Assembly: GCA_017527945.1 (NCBI GenBank)
Contig: JAFXPL010000048.1
Coordinates: 1-33,335 of the forward strand
DNA length: 33,335 nucleotides
Direction: 5' to 3'
Source: Bacteroidales bacterium
GTDB taxonomy: Bacteria; Bacteroidota; Bacteroidia; Bacteroidales; WCHB1-69
The notes under the pieces are model-generated. The model was not told where the DNA came from. It made no database searches and saw only the letters and a list, made by a program, of their open reading frames with translations. Below are positions 16,685 through 24,064 of this stretch, piece after piece. The position numbers and the translations under genes were made by a program. Within the stretch, counting starts at the first letter, position 1. Each line of letters starts with the position of its first letter.

Positions 16685-16692
16685 CAAAGATA
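16685..16692 (-). promoter_or_regulatory. -7 element for ruvA-sprA
   Basis: CAAAGATA on the plus strand is TATCTTTG on the minus strand and fits TAnnTTTG. It lies between the comEC stop and the ruvA ATG, 20 nt before the latter, giving ruvA-sprA its own promoter. No correctly spaced -33 TTG is seen. Confidence 0.6.
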
Positions 16693-16704
16693 CAAAATTT
16701 GGGC

Positions 16705-18786
16705 TTATCTTCCATTTGACAAATTTCTATCCGCCGTATAGGTAAATGGAATACCCTTTTCCGAGCAGAAATCCCGCCACCGTTGCACATAGAACGGGGT
16801 GTTGGAGCCGTCGGCCACCACCTCCGAGAAAGGCAGCGCCGCCATCAATGACTCAGGAAGCATCCGCGGGTTTTGACGCAAAAGCAGGCAATCAACTCGC
16901 AAACTGTCGGACAACCCTATTCCAAAAATTTCCTCTTTTCGAGTCAACATGTAGTAGGTCTTGTCGCGAAAACGGATGAAGTTGCCCCGTTTGCACAGAA
17001 ATGGAGTGTCGTAGGCCGAAGTGTCGCACGGCACAACGACCATCCGCTGATGATGCCGCAGGACATGGTTGCGAACGTTATATTGGTAGAGTTTGTCGTC
17101 AGAGCTGCGGATGGAGTCGGAGAACAGCACCGCATGACCCGCAAAGGCGAAGGATACCGCGCTGCATTTCCGAATATGGTAGGTCAAGAACTCCGTTTCC
17201 CTGTCCATCCTCAGCTTTCTCACGGAAAAAGAGCTACAAAACGAAACGAATAGTCCGCACATCAGCCAGAACACCTTTCGGCTTCGTTGGTGCAACAAAT
17301 AACAAAAGCACCCTATAACTCCGTATAACAGAATTACTTGCACTATGTGGTAGTCGATATTTTCCGTAACAGCATGAGGAAGTCTCTCCACAAACTGGAT
17401 GATGCTGTTCATAATCCGGATCTCCATCGTTAATAGCCACGACAAACACTTGGAAACAAAGGGGATAAGCGAAACAGGCAACAGTGCGACACCCGTGACG
17501 ATGACCACAAAGGAGAGCGCAATCACACTTAAATTGGAAAGCATGAAATAGTTGGGAAATTGGGCAAAGTAGTAGATGGATATAGGGGATGTGCCGAGCT
17601 GCGCGGCCACAGAAACAGTCAGAAGTTCCCAGAAATACTTTCCAATTCGAGTGCGGCACTGGTAAATGGCGGCGAGTTTCGGCTGAAACAAAACGATACC
17701 CGCCACCGCAAGATAACTAAGCTGGAATCCCACCTCGAACAACAGCAATGGATTGATAACCAATAAGATGAATGCAGATACAAACAGACTGTGGAACACG
17801 TTGGTGTTGCGTCTGAGCACTTGTCCCACCGCCACGAAGGTGAACATGGCGGCCGAACGCGTCACGGACGGGGCGAGGCCGGTAATATGCGCATACAGCC
17901 AAATCAAAAGCAGAACAAGTATGGTTTTGCAGAACCTTGAGGCACGGAAAAAGTCTAATGGTTTCAACAAGAAGTTGATTATCATGAAAATAACACCCAC
18001 ATGCATACCTGAAACGCATAGAATATGGCTCACCCCTGCCGACGAATAGGAAGCCCGGAGCTCAGGATCGAGCGTGTCGTCGTCACCCAATAAGATGGCT
18101 TTCAGAACATCCAGCTCCTCGCCGCTCATACCTGCAGACACATACATGGATGTCAAGTGATTACGAGCTTTCTGCGCCAAGCATTTCAACCTGTTTGCGG
18201 GCTGGTTCCCAACATATTCCCACGCCCCGTCTCGCACGAAACCAGAATAGTAGATGCCTCGCCGACGCATATACAACTGATTGTCGAAGCCGTCAGGGTT
18301 GCACGGCGGGGCTATGCGCGACAGATTGGCGTGCACAAGCAACAGGTCGCCATAACGCAAGGCGGAAGCGGCCTCGGAAGATTGCAGATAAAGCAGGATT
18401 CTCCCTCTACTCGCCTTATTGTCAATACTTTGCATCACCTCGGCATCCACTTTCACGCTTTTTCCCTTCTTTGCAGGCTCCTCCGCGACACGCACGAACC
18501 AATCTTGTGACGATGCCAGTTGATCCAAGTAAGATGGAGGTTGGAACTTGTTGTTTGTCAGTGTTATACCTGTCATAAGGAAAGCCGCACACATGACCAA
18601 TGTACGTAACCAGCGCCAGCGGTAGGACTTCAAATACGTCAGACCTGCCGACAACACATAAAGGACGGCCGCTGACCATAAGAAACACTGACAGACCTTC
18701 TCTGAAAAGTCACCGATATAGGCGACGAGAATGCCCAAAACATACGGAAAGAGAACTTTCGTAACGGGATAATTTTCTATTTTCAT
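16705..18786 (-). CDS. comEC: ComEC/Rec2-family DNA uptake channel
   Basis: This 693-aa inner-membrane protein is of the ComEC/Rec2 type, the channel for single-stranded DNA during natural transformation. Residues about 1-90 carry membrane segments (VLFPYVLGILVAYI). A soluble DUF4131-like part follows (about 95-210, with KLQ-free RGRILLYLQSSEAA and GDLLLVHANLSRIAPPCNPD). The competence core has SAGVSHILCVSGMHVGVIF near residue 257 and many helices to about 510. The remaining 180 residues replace the usual metallo-beta-lactamase domain: no HxHxDH zinc motif is seen, although VDCLLLRQNPR and a terminal GIPFTYTADR remain, so catalysis there looks lost, as I recall for other Bacteroidota ComEC proteins. 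A promoter with good -33/-7 spacing lies upstream. Confidence 0.9.
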   Translation of the reverse strand: MKIENYPVTKVLFPYVLGILVAYIGDFSEKVCQCFLWSAAVLYVLSAGLTYLKSYRWRWLRTLVMCAAFLMTGITLTNNKFQPPSYLDQLASSQDWFVRVAEEPAKKGKSVKVDAEVMQSIDNKASRGRILLYLQSSEAASALRYGDLLLVHANLSRIAPPCNPDGFDNQLYMRRRGIYYSGFVRDGAWEYVGNQPANRLKCLAQKARNHLTSMYVSAGMSGEELDVLKAILLGDDDTLDPELRASYSSAGVSHILCVSGMHVGVIFMIINFLLKPLDFFRASRFCKTILVLLLIWLYAHITGLAPSVTRSAAMFTFVAVGQVLRRNTNVFHSLFVSAFILLVINPLLLFEVGFQLSYLAVAGIVLFQPKLAAIYQCRTRIGKYFWELLTVSVAAQLGTSPISIYYFAQFPNYFMLSNLSVIALSFVVIVTGVALLPVSLIPFVSKCLSWLLTMEIRIMNSIIQFVERLPHAVTENIDYHIVQVILLYGVIGCFCYLLHQRSRKVFWLMCGLFVSFCSSFSVRKLRMDRETEFLTYHIRKCSAVSFAFAGHAVLFSDSIRSSDDKLYQYNVRNHVLRHHQRMVVVPCDTSAYDTPFLCKRGNFIRFRDKTYYMLTRKEEIFGIGLSDSLRVDCLLLRQNPRMLPESLMAALPFSEVVADGSNTPFYVQRWRDFCSEKGIPFTYTADRNLSNGR

Positions 18787-18870
18787 CGTTCATGATTATA
18801 ATAATAAATTGTTTTACAATATTTTACGCCAACTATTTTGTCTTCCGCCCTCATGATTGTTTTCAAGGTG

Positions 18871-18900
18871 CAAAAATACTTTTTTTTTAGAAAACATCAA
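18871..18900 (-). promoter_or_regulatory. Promoter for comEC(-ruvA-sprA)
   Basis: On the minus strand TTG (complement of 18898-18900) is followed by a 19-nt spacer and TATTTTTG (complement of 18871-18878). This is a good Bacteroidota -33/-7 pair. It would leave a leader of roughly 80 nt before the comEC ATG. Confidence 0.75.
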
Positions 18901-18911
18901 CATATTTTTTG

Positions 18912-18919
18912 TATTTTTG
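18912..18919 (+). promoter_or_regulatory. -7 element for rnz
   Basis: TATTTTTG lies 11 nt before the ATG at 18931 and rules out the longer reading that opens at 18838. It is only 11 bp from the -33 TTG of the opposing comEC promoter, so the two promoters overlap. No -33 TTG is evident on this strand. Confidence 0.65.
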
Positions 18920-18930
18920 CCAAAAAAATT

Positions 18931-19848
18931 ATGAATGATTTCAGACTAACGATATTGGGATGCGGGAGTGCCAAACCAACGCTGCGCCATCACACCTCCT
19001 CGCAGGTGGTCAGCTACATGGGCGAGCACTATATGATTGACTGCGGCGAAGGCACCCAACAACAGCTGATGCGCTTCAACATTCGTCCCGGAAAGCTTCA
19101 CACCATCTTCATCAGCCATTCACATGGCGACCACTGTCTGGGCCTGGTGGGCATGCTGGCATCATGGGCGTTGACCAACCGCGCCGATGACGTTCACCTC
19201 TATATCCCGCACGATTTGGAAAACATTCTTCGGGCACAGATTGATTTTTTCGTCCTATATGCAGGATATCGCATCCACATTCATCCCATCAACTGTTTGA
19301 AGCCGACTATTATTTTTGAAGATAATCACTTCATAGTCAGTGCATTTCCTTTAGACCACCGCATTCCCTGCTTTGGATTTCTGTTCCAAGAGAAGGAAGG
19401 GAAGCGGCACATCAGGCCGGAATGCATTCAGCAGTATGACATTCCGTTCGCCGTTTGCGACGATATCAAAAGCGGGGCGGACTTTGTGACCACTGACGGG
19501 CAGGTCATTCCGAATGAGCGGTTGACTACTCCTCCGGCCGCGACACGCCGCTACGCTTACCTCAGCGACACGCGCCCGGTGATGAAATATGCCGATCCGC
19601 TGCAAGGGGTGGATGTAGTCTATCACGAGGCCACCTACCTCAGTAGCGAGTCTGCGAAAGCCTTTGAATATTACCATTCCACCGCTGAAGGGGCGGGAAA
19701 ATTCGCTGCGGCATGTGGCGCAAAACAACTTCTGATTGGCCATCTCTCCTCAAGCTATGAAAAAAACGAAGAGGCTTTGGCGAAAGAGGCGGCCAATTGG
19801 TTCCCAAACACCTTGCTGGTTCAGGAAGGCATGGTTGTAAAACTTTAA
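18931..19848 (+). CDS. rnz: Ribonuclease Z (tRNA 3' endonuclease)
   Basis: The protein is 305 aa, the usual length of bacterial RNase Z, a zinc metallo-beta-lactamase-fold endonuclease that cuts tRNA precursors after the discriminator base. The zinc motif HSHGDH is at residues 63-68. Further likely ligands are H143 (PLDHR), D213 (YLSDT) and H271 (LIGHLSS). The N-terminus LTILGCGSAKPT and the arm-like segment FLFQEKEGKRHIRPE fit the family. The start at 18931 is chosen because it gives this canonical N-terminus and follows the -7 element. The tRNA-Trp here lacks an encoded CCA, the kind of precursor RNase Z matures. The gene is convergent with rimM, with 14 nt between the stops and no visible terminator. 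Confidence 0.95.
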   Translation: MNDFRLTILGCGSAKPTLRHHTSSQVVSYMGEHYMIDCGEGTQQQLMRFNIRPGKLHTIFISHSHGDHCLGLVGMLASWALTNRADDVHLYIPHDLENILRAQIDFFVLYAGYRIHIHPINCLKPTIIFEDNHFIVSAFPLDHRIPCFGFLFQEKEGKRHIRPECIQQYDIPFAVCDDIKSGADFVTTDGQVIPNERLTTPPAATRRYAYLSDTRPVMKYADPLQGVDVVYHEATYLSSESAKAFEYYHSTAEGAGKFAAACGAKQLLIGHLSSSYEKNEEALAKEAANWFPNTLLVQEGMVVKL

Positions 19849-19862
19849 GACGAAAAAGCCCG

Positions 19863-20387
19863 CTATTTAAGATACAAATCCACCAAACCATCGGGGGTGG
19901 AGACATGGAGGACTTTGTTATCACGGTCCACTTTTGTGACAAACTGACTGGATGCCGGGATGAGGATTTCCGCACCGTCATGATCGACCTGCATGAGCGG
20001 ATTGTTGGCCAGCTCCATGAAGTCCTTGCAGGTGCCAATCACCCCTAACCGATCATCTATCACCTGAAAACCGATTACTTCATGAAAATAGAAACGGTTT
20101 CCGGTGAGTTTGGGAAGGCTACTGAGTGGCAGGTACAGGTCTGTTTGAACGAACTCCCGCACATTGTCCATATCCACGTCCTGCAACTTGACCACGAACT
20201 GATTATTCCCTCTATATTGCAGGTTTTCAATCATATAGGGAAGCATTTCACCATCTGTTTCGATGAACACGGAGGTGAGGTCCAAGTAGCGTTCGCAATC
20301 ATCGACATCAAAAAAGGCACACAACTCGCCTTTCAGTCCGAAAGGTTTCGTTAGTGTGCCTAAATAGTAGAAGTTTTTGTCTGCCAT
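19863..20387 (-). CDS. rimM: Ribosome maturation factor RimM
   Basis: This 174-aa protein has RimM architecture. The N-terminal RimM barrel begins FYYLGTLTKPFGLKGELCAF, matching the G-x-(I/L)-xKPxGLKGE signature. A PRC-barrel domain starts near NRFYFHEVIGFQVID. RimM assists maturation of the 30S head and binds S19. It lies 18 nt downstream of rpsP on the same strand, a conserved pairing in bacteria. The trmD and rplS genes that often follow are absent, since the convergent rnz gene comes next. No separate promoter is visible, so it is probably transcribed with rpsP. Confidence 0.95.
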   Translation of the reverse strand: MADKNFYYLGTLTKPFGLKGELCAFFDVDDCERYLDLTSVFIETDGEMLPYMIENLQYRGNNQFVVKLQDVDMDNVREFVQTDLYLPLSSLPKLTGNRFYFHEVIGFQVIDDRLGVIGTCKDFMELANNPLMQVDHDGAEILIPASSQFVTKVDRDNKVLHVSTPDGLVDLYLK

Positions 20388-20405
20388 GTCGAAGGCGGAA
20401 AAAAA

Positions 20406-20978
20406 CTATTCAGCGGCCTGTTCAGCTTCGGCGGCAGGAGCTTCTGCTTCCTGTGCGGCAGCCTCAGCGGCAGCGGCTTCAGCAGCTTCCTGAGCGGCCT
20501 TGGCTTGAGCGGCAGCGATTTCGGCAGCCTTGGCGGCCACCTTGGCGGAAATGGCTTCCTTCACCTTGGTTTCAGCGGCGAGACGCTCTTTCACGACTTT
20601 GCGCTTTGCCTCACGCTCTGCGTTCTCCACATCTTTCAGTTTGGAGTTCTTCTCCTGCTTCCAAGCTTCGAACTTGCGCTGAGCCTCGTTTTCGCTGAAT
20701 GCGCCCTTGGCGACACCGCCTCTGAGGTGTTTCATCAAATAGACACCTTCGCGTTTGAGAATCGCACGGGCCGTGTCAGAAGGAGTGGCACCCACTTCCA
20801 GCCAATACAGCGCTCTGTCAAAGTTAATGCAGATGGATGCGGGATTGGTCAGCGGGTTGTAGGTACCCAAGTCCTCGATGAATCGTCCGTCACGGGGTGC
20901 TCGACCATCCGCAATTACAAGGTGGTAGAAAGGTTGGTTTTTCTTACCGCGTCTTTGTAATCTGATTCTTGTTGCCAT
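20406..20978 (-). CDS. rpsP: 30S ribosomal protein S16 with long Ala/Glu-rich tail
   Basis: The protein is 190 aa. Residues 1 to about 85 are ribosomal protein S16 (MATRIRLQRRGKKNQPFYHL, RDGRFIEDLGTYNP). The remaining hundred or so residues are a highly charged helix (FEAWKQEKNSKLKDVENAER) passing into an alanine/glutamate-rich tail (AAQAKAAQEAAEAAAAEAAA). S16 in most bacteria is about 80-90 aa; extended forms are typical of Bacteroidota, and the tail is predicted to be helical or disordered on the ribosome surface. A -7 element at 21013-21020 lies 34 nt upstream. It is the first gene of an rpsP-rimM pair. Confidence 0.96.
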   Translation of the reverse strand: MATRIRLQRRGKKNQPFYHLVIADGRAPRDGRFIEDLGTYNPLTNPASICINFDRALYWLEVGATPSDTARAILKREGVYLMKHLRGGVAKGAFSENEAQRKFEAWKQEKNSKLKDVENAEREAKRKVVKERLAAETKVKEAISAKVAAKAAEIAAAQAKAAQEAAEAAAAEAAAQEAEAPAAEAEQAAE

Positions 20979-21012
20979 AAATACGTTTTTTTAAGGGTTA
21001 AAAATTAGGCGG

Positions 21013-21020
21013 CAAAAATA
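21013..21020 (-). promoter_or_regulatory. -7 element for rpsP-rimM
   Basis: CAAAAATA on the plus strand is TATTTTTG on the minus strand, 34 nt before the rpsP ATG. A -33 TTG at normal spacing is not seen. The element overlaps the space just downstream of the preceding phosphatase gene, which stops at 21034. Confidence 0.65.
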
Positions 21021-21033
21021 CACTTTTTATCAT

Positions 21034-22122
21034 TCAGTCAGACAGATGCAAAAGTTTTTTTCCGAAAGACTGTTCCATTGGCCTATCTTGGGACTGAAAC
21101 TGGTCGAAAAACTCCACAAACACGGGCAAATGATCCGCAAATCCGCCGATATAGCGCGGTCCGAGGAAGGTCCGGTAGCTTTTCTTTCCGCCATACTTCT
21201 CATCGTCAACCAGCAGGAAGTCGGCATCGAAAACATGCGCCTGCCCGATTTGGTGCACTCCTGTCGAATCCGTCAGCCAAGCATCGGACACGACGAATTG
21301 GTCCAAACAACCCCAAAAATCCTCATGCTTGTGTGACCCGTACAGGCTTTGTCGGGCAAGAGGCAACATCAGGTTGTACAAGGTGTCGCGGGGCAGGCGT
21401 GGACCATACTCCCGTACCCGGAGGTAATCGGTCATGCTTTCGTCAGTGGCATAGTCGTTGAAGTCACCAGTAATCAGGATTTTGGCGCGGCGATCCTCCG
21501 CCATCAGCGAGTCCACCCATCGCCGCACAACAGTGGCGTAATAGTTGCGCTTGGGCACCGTGGCCGCATAACCGCCGTAACGCGAGGTCCAGTGATTGAC
21601 AAATAGGTGCAGCGAGTCCCCCGCCGGGAACTGCACCACAGCGTACAGGACGTCCCGATTGCGGGCAAAGGTGTCGAACGGGAATACAACTGGAATCTTG
21701 CTGCTGCGCAAGATCCGGATGCAGCTGTCGCGGTACAACATTGCCACATCCACGCCGCGGCGGTCCGGTGAATCGTAGTGCACATACCGATATCCCATCT
21801 TCCGCAGCGGCGAGTTGTAGCACAAATCTTTGAGAACCTGCTCGTTTTCAATCTCCGCCAAACCGACAAGCCACGGCGGGTCACCCTCTCCCGCCGCCAA
21901 TATCACCTTTCCAATCATGGACACTTTTCGGAAATACTTCTTATAGGTCCAGTGATAGCTGCCTGTCGGTGTAAAATCATCGTCTGCTTTCAGACTGTCG
22001 TCCGAAGGATGAAACAGATTCTCCACATTGTAGAACATAATTCTATGCAGGGCACCGCTTTGTTGCGCCTCCCCGTACATATATACCATTATACCACATA
22101 TCAAAAAGAAAAAATTCTTCAT
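21034..22122 (-). CDS. Secreted endonuclease/exonuclease/phosphatase-family protein
   Basis: This 362-aa protein has a signal peptide (FFFLICGIMVYMYGEA, cleavage near residue 19) and an EEP fold. The expected motifs appear in order: FYNVENLF (residues 30-37; N32), LAEIEN (E90 or E92 metal ligand), FVNHWTSRYGG (H177), ITGDFND (D220, N222) and GFADHLPV near the end with the catalytic histidine. Members hydrolyse phosphodiester bonds in DNA, phosphoinositides or sphingomyelin. The YNVENLF form is typical of Bacteroidota endonuclease/exonuclease/phosphatase proteins whose substrate is unknown. Export suggests degradation of external DNA or phosphate scavenging; this is inference. It has its own promoter (22144-22174), so it is probably a single-gene unit. 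Confidence 0.88.
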   Translation of the reverse strand: MKNFFFLICGIMVYMYGEAQQSGALHRIMFYNVENLFHPSDDSLKADDDFTPTGSYHWTYKKYFRKVSMIGKVILAAGEGDPPWLVGLAEIENEQVLKDLCYNSPLRKMGYRYVHYDSPDRRGVDVAMLYRDSCIRILRSSKIPVVFPFDTFARNRDVLYAVVQFPAGDSLHLFVNHWTSRYGGYAATVPKRNYYATVVRRWVDSLMAEDRRAKILITGDFNDYATDESMTDYLRVREYGPRLPRDTLYNLMLPLARQSLYGSHKHEDFWGCLDQFVVSDAWLTDSTGVHQIGQAHVFDADFLLVDDEKYGGKKSYRTFLGPRYIGGFADHLPVFVEFFDQFQSQDRPMEQSFGKKLLHLSD

Positions 22123-22143
22123 TTCGTTTTCATTTTGTCACGG

Positions 22144-22174
22144 CAAAAATACACCAGAACAAAATGAAAATCAA
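22144..22174 (-). promoter_or_regulatory. Promoter of the secreted phosphatase/nuclease gene
   Basis: On the minus strand TTG (complement of 22172-22174) is followed by a 20-nt spacer and TATTTTTG (complement of 22144-22151), 21 nt before the ATG. This is a near-ideal Bacteroidota promoter. Confidence 0.75.
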
Positions 22175-22238
22175 GAGTTTTGAAAAATTTTTTGCAACAC
22201 ACTGTCAACAAGTGCGTTAAACCTAAAAATTAATGTTT

Positions 22239-22269
22239 ATTAAGCTTAATCTTAACTAATATTAGTTAA
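22239..22269. repeat. Two adjacent AT-rich palindromes
   Basis: ATTAAGCTTAAT (22239-22250) and TTAACTAATATTAGTTAA (22252-22269) are both perfect palindromes separated by one base. They lie between the wbpB stop and the phosphatase promoter. A run of eight As follows the second on the plus strand, so on the minus strand the Ts precede the hairpin, which does not suit a terminator. An operator-like protein-binding site is possible. Confidence 0.6.
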
Positions 22270-22303
22270 AAAAAAGAGGCTGTTTGGAAGGATTTCGTAT
22301 CAT

Positions 22304-23269
22304 TTATCTCATGAACGGATGATTTTCGCATGGAATGGCCGCCAACGGATGGTAGTCGCCCTTCAACCCCACCGGCAAGGAGTTACGGATGTCATAGACA
22401 ATCTGGATGCACGGACGCACCTCATCCAACCCGAAGCCGTCACCTGCCAGAATACGACGATAACTCTCAGTGTGCAAATCCGTAAAGCCGTCGCTGAACT
22501 CGAAAGGCTCACCGTTGATGACAATCTGCCGAAAGGTTGATTTGCCGCTTTCCACTACCTCTTTTGGAAGTGTTTTTCGATTGATACTCAGGAAGTAACG
22601 GACTCGTGCCTTCTCAAAGCGGATAAAACCGGCCACACGATCGTGGGTGGCCACATGTACAATGTTCTCCTGCACTCTCCCGAAAATATAGCACAGCATG
22701 TCGTAAAAATGAATGCCTATATTCGTGGCAATGCCACCGCTTTTGCTTTCCGCTCCCTTCCAACTGGTGTAATACCAATGTCCACGGGATGTAATATACG
22801 TCAAATCAACGTCAAAGACCACATTCTTTGGTGCATTGTCAATCTTTTGTTTCAACGCTACAATCGAGGGATGCAGACGAAGTTGAAGAATATTGTAAAC
22901 TCTTTTACCCGTCTCATTTTCAACACCTTGCAAAACATCCACATTCCACGGATTCAACACCAAGGGCTTTTCGCAAATCACATCCGTGCCTAAGCGCAAC
23001 GCATAACGCGTGTGCGCATCATGTAAATAGTTCGGCGTGCAGACGGAAATGATGTCCAACTGGTTTTCCGTCTGCTTCAACTTGGAAACATGCCGGTCAA
23101 ACAACTCAAGCTCCGTGAAGAAATACGCTTCAGGGAAGTAGCTATCAATAATCCCCACGCTATCCGACTTGTCATACGCAGCAACCATCTGGTTTCCAGT
23201 ATCTTTAATCGCCTTCAAATGACGCGGTGCCACGTAGCCCCCCACTCCGAAAACGGCAAAATTCTTCAT
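22304..23269 (-). CDS. wbpB: Gfo/Idh/MocA dehydrogenase, WbpB/WlbA-like
   Basis: This 321-aa NAD-dependent oxidoreductase has an N-terminal Rossmann fold (NFAVFGVGGYVAPRHLKAIK, with the G-x-G-G-Y-x-x-P-R-H pattern typical of WbpB/WlbA) and the family motif CEKP at residues 99-102. A C-terminal alpha/beta domain contains SGGIATNIGIHFYD, carrying the expected His/Asp active-site region. WbpB oxidises the 3-hydroxyl of UDP-GlcNAcA, producing the substrate for WbpE. That partner and WbpD lie 20 kb away at 489-2188. The start at 23269 is chosen because the frame upstream runs through the -7 element at 23295-23302. No UDP-GlcNAc 6-dehydrogenase (WbpA) is present in the window. Family certain; exact substrate inferred. 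Confidence 0.9.
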   Translation of the reverse strand: MKNFAVFGVGGYVAPRHLKAIKDTGNQMVAAYDKSDSVGIIDSYFPEAYFFTELELFDRHVSKLKQTENQLDIISVCTPNYLHDAHTRYALRLGTDVICEKPLVLNPWNVDVLQGVENETGKRVYNILQLRLHPSIVALKQKIDNAPKNVVFDVDLTYITSRGHWYYTSWKGAESKSGGIATNIGIHFYDMLCYIFGRVQENIVHVATHDRVAGFIRFEKARVRYFLSINRKTLPKEVVESGKSTFRQIVINGEPFEFSDGFTDLHTESYRRILAGDGFGLDEVRPCIQIVYDIRNSLPVGLKGDYHPLAAIPCENHPFMR

Positions 23270-23294
23270 ACTTTTCCTGTTAAAAATGAGACTG

Positions 23295-23302
23295 CAAAAG
23301 TA
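23295..23302 (-). promoter_or_regulatory. -7 element for wbpB
   Basis: CAAAAGTA on the plus strand reads TACTTTTG on the minus strand, 25 nt before the ATG at 23269. A TTG exists only 14 nt upstream, shorter than the usual 19-21. Confidence 0.6.
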
Positions 23303-23330
23303 CATTTTTTACCCGACAATCTATGTGTAA

Positions 23331-23389
23331 AGTCTAAGTTCTAAGTCTAAGTCTAAGTTCTATGTCTAAGTTCTATGTCTAAGTTCTAA
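23331..23389. repeat. Tandem CTAAGT/TCTAAGT array
   Basis: About nine tandem copies of a 6-7 bp unit, mostly CTAAGT with optional leading T and two CTATGT variants, fill the space between the divergent wbpB and mntP promoters. The array ends 10 bp before the mntP -7 element, so the mntP -33 position falls inside it. Copy number may vary by slippage. Confidence 0.85.
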
Positions 23390-23399
23390 ATTAAAAATG

Positions 23400-23407
23400 T
23401 ATTTTTG
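23400..23407 (+). promoter_or_regulatory. -7 element for mntP
   Basis: TATTTTTG lies 21 nt before the ATG at 23429. It covers a TTG that could be misread as an upstream start. No TTG -33 box is visible; the expected position falls in the tandem repeat. Confidence 0.65.
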
Positions 23408-23428
23408 CGCCTTCATTCACTTTCGGAT

Positions 23429-23986
23429 ATGAGTTGGATTGAGTTATTGCTGTTGTCGGTGAGTCTTGCGATGGACTGTTTCGCGGTGAGTTGTGTCATC
23501 GGGATGGTGCATCCGAAGCTGAACATCCGCTACGTGCTGCGTTTTTCTCTGGCCTTCGGCTTTTTTCAAGGCGGGATGCCGCTGATTGGTTGGCTGTTTG
23601 GAGAATCTCTGCTGGGCCCGTTAGGTAAAATCGGGCCCTACATCGGTTTCGCGCTGCTGGCATTCATTGGCGGCAAAATGCTGATTGAAAGCATCTTTTC
23701 AAAAGAAGAGAAACCGAGGAACATGGATGTGACCCGATGGCACAATGTGTTGCTGCTATCCGTGGCCACGAGCATCGACGCATTAGCCGTGGGTTTCAGC
23801 TTCGCCATGATTCAAGAAGCCCATATAGCCCGCAATATTCTCACTATCGGAACGACCTCGTTTCTGGTTTCCATCGCCGCTTACACTTTCGTCAGACGGC
23901 TTTCTAATCCCAAAATCAGTCAATATGCTGAAATCATTGGTGGTATTATCTTGATTACCATAGGATTAAAAATACTATTGGGATGA
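23429..23986 (+). CDS. mntP: Manganese efflux pump MntP
   Basis: This 185-aa membrane protein of about six helices matches MntP/YebN (188 aa in E. coli). The two inverted-repeat motifs are present: SLAMDCFAVS near residue 12 and ATSIDALAVGFS near residue 118, each with the conserved aspartate in the membrane. MntP exports excess Mn2+ across the inner membrane. The start is ATG 23429 (MSWIELLLLS); an earlier TTG at 23405 overlaps the -7 element and is rejected. The leader is only about 20 nt, so it cannot contain the yybP-ykoY manganese riboswitch that controls mntP elsewhere. It is a lone gene, divergent from wbpB and separated from it by a tandem repeat. Confidence 0.92.
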   Translation: MSWIELLLLSVSLAMDCFAVSCVIGMVHPKLNIRYVLRFSLAFGFFQGGMPLIGWLFGESLLGPLGKIGPYIGFALLAFIGGKMLIESIFSKEEKPRNMDVTRWHNVLLLSVATSIDALAVGFSFAMIQEAHIARNILTIGTTSFLVSIAAYTFVRRLSNPKISQYAEIIGGIILITIGLKILLG

Positions 23987-24018
23987 CAAGGAAAAGACGG
24001 TTACAAAACAATCACCCG

Positions 24019-24049
24019 TTGGGCTGTATTCATAAATTATGTAATTTTG
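24019..24049 (+). promoter_or_regulatory. Promoter of the SPOR-domain gene
   Basis: TTG (24019-24021), a 20-nt spacer and TAATTTTG (24042-24049) form a well-spaced Bacteroidota promoter. The ATG follows 15 nt later at 24065. Confidence 0.75.
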
Positions 24050-24064
24050 CCGAAAATTTTTAAT

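Noticed and set aside
18838..18930. A longer N-terminus for RNase Z.
   Set aside because: The extension runs through the TATTTTTG element and precedes the canonical N-terminus, so it is probably not transcribed.
22270..22290. GAGGCTGTTTGG resembling an insertion sequence end.
   Set aside because: No partner inverted repeat, target duplication or transposase remnant was found.
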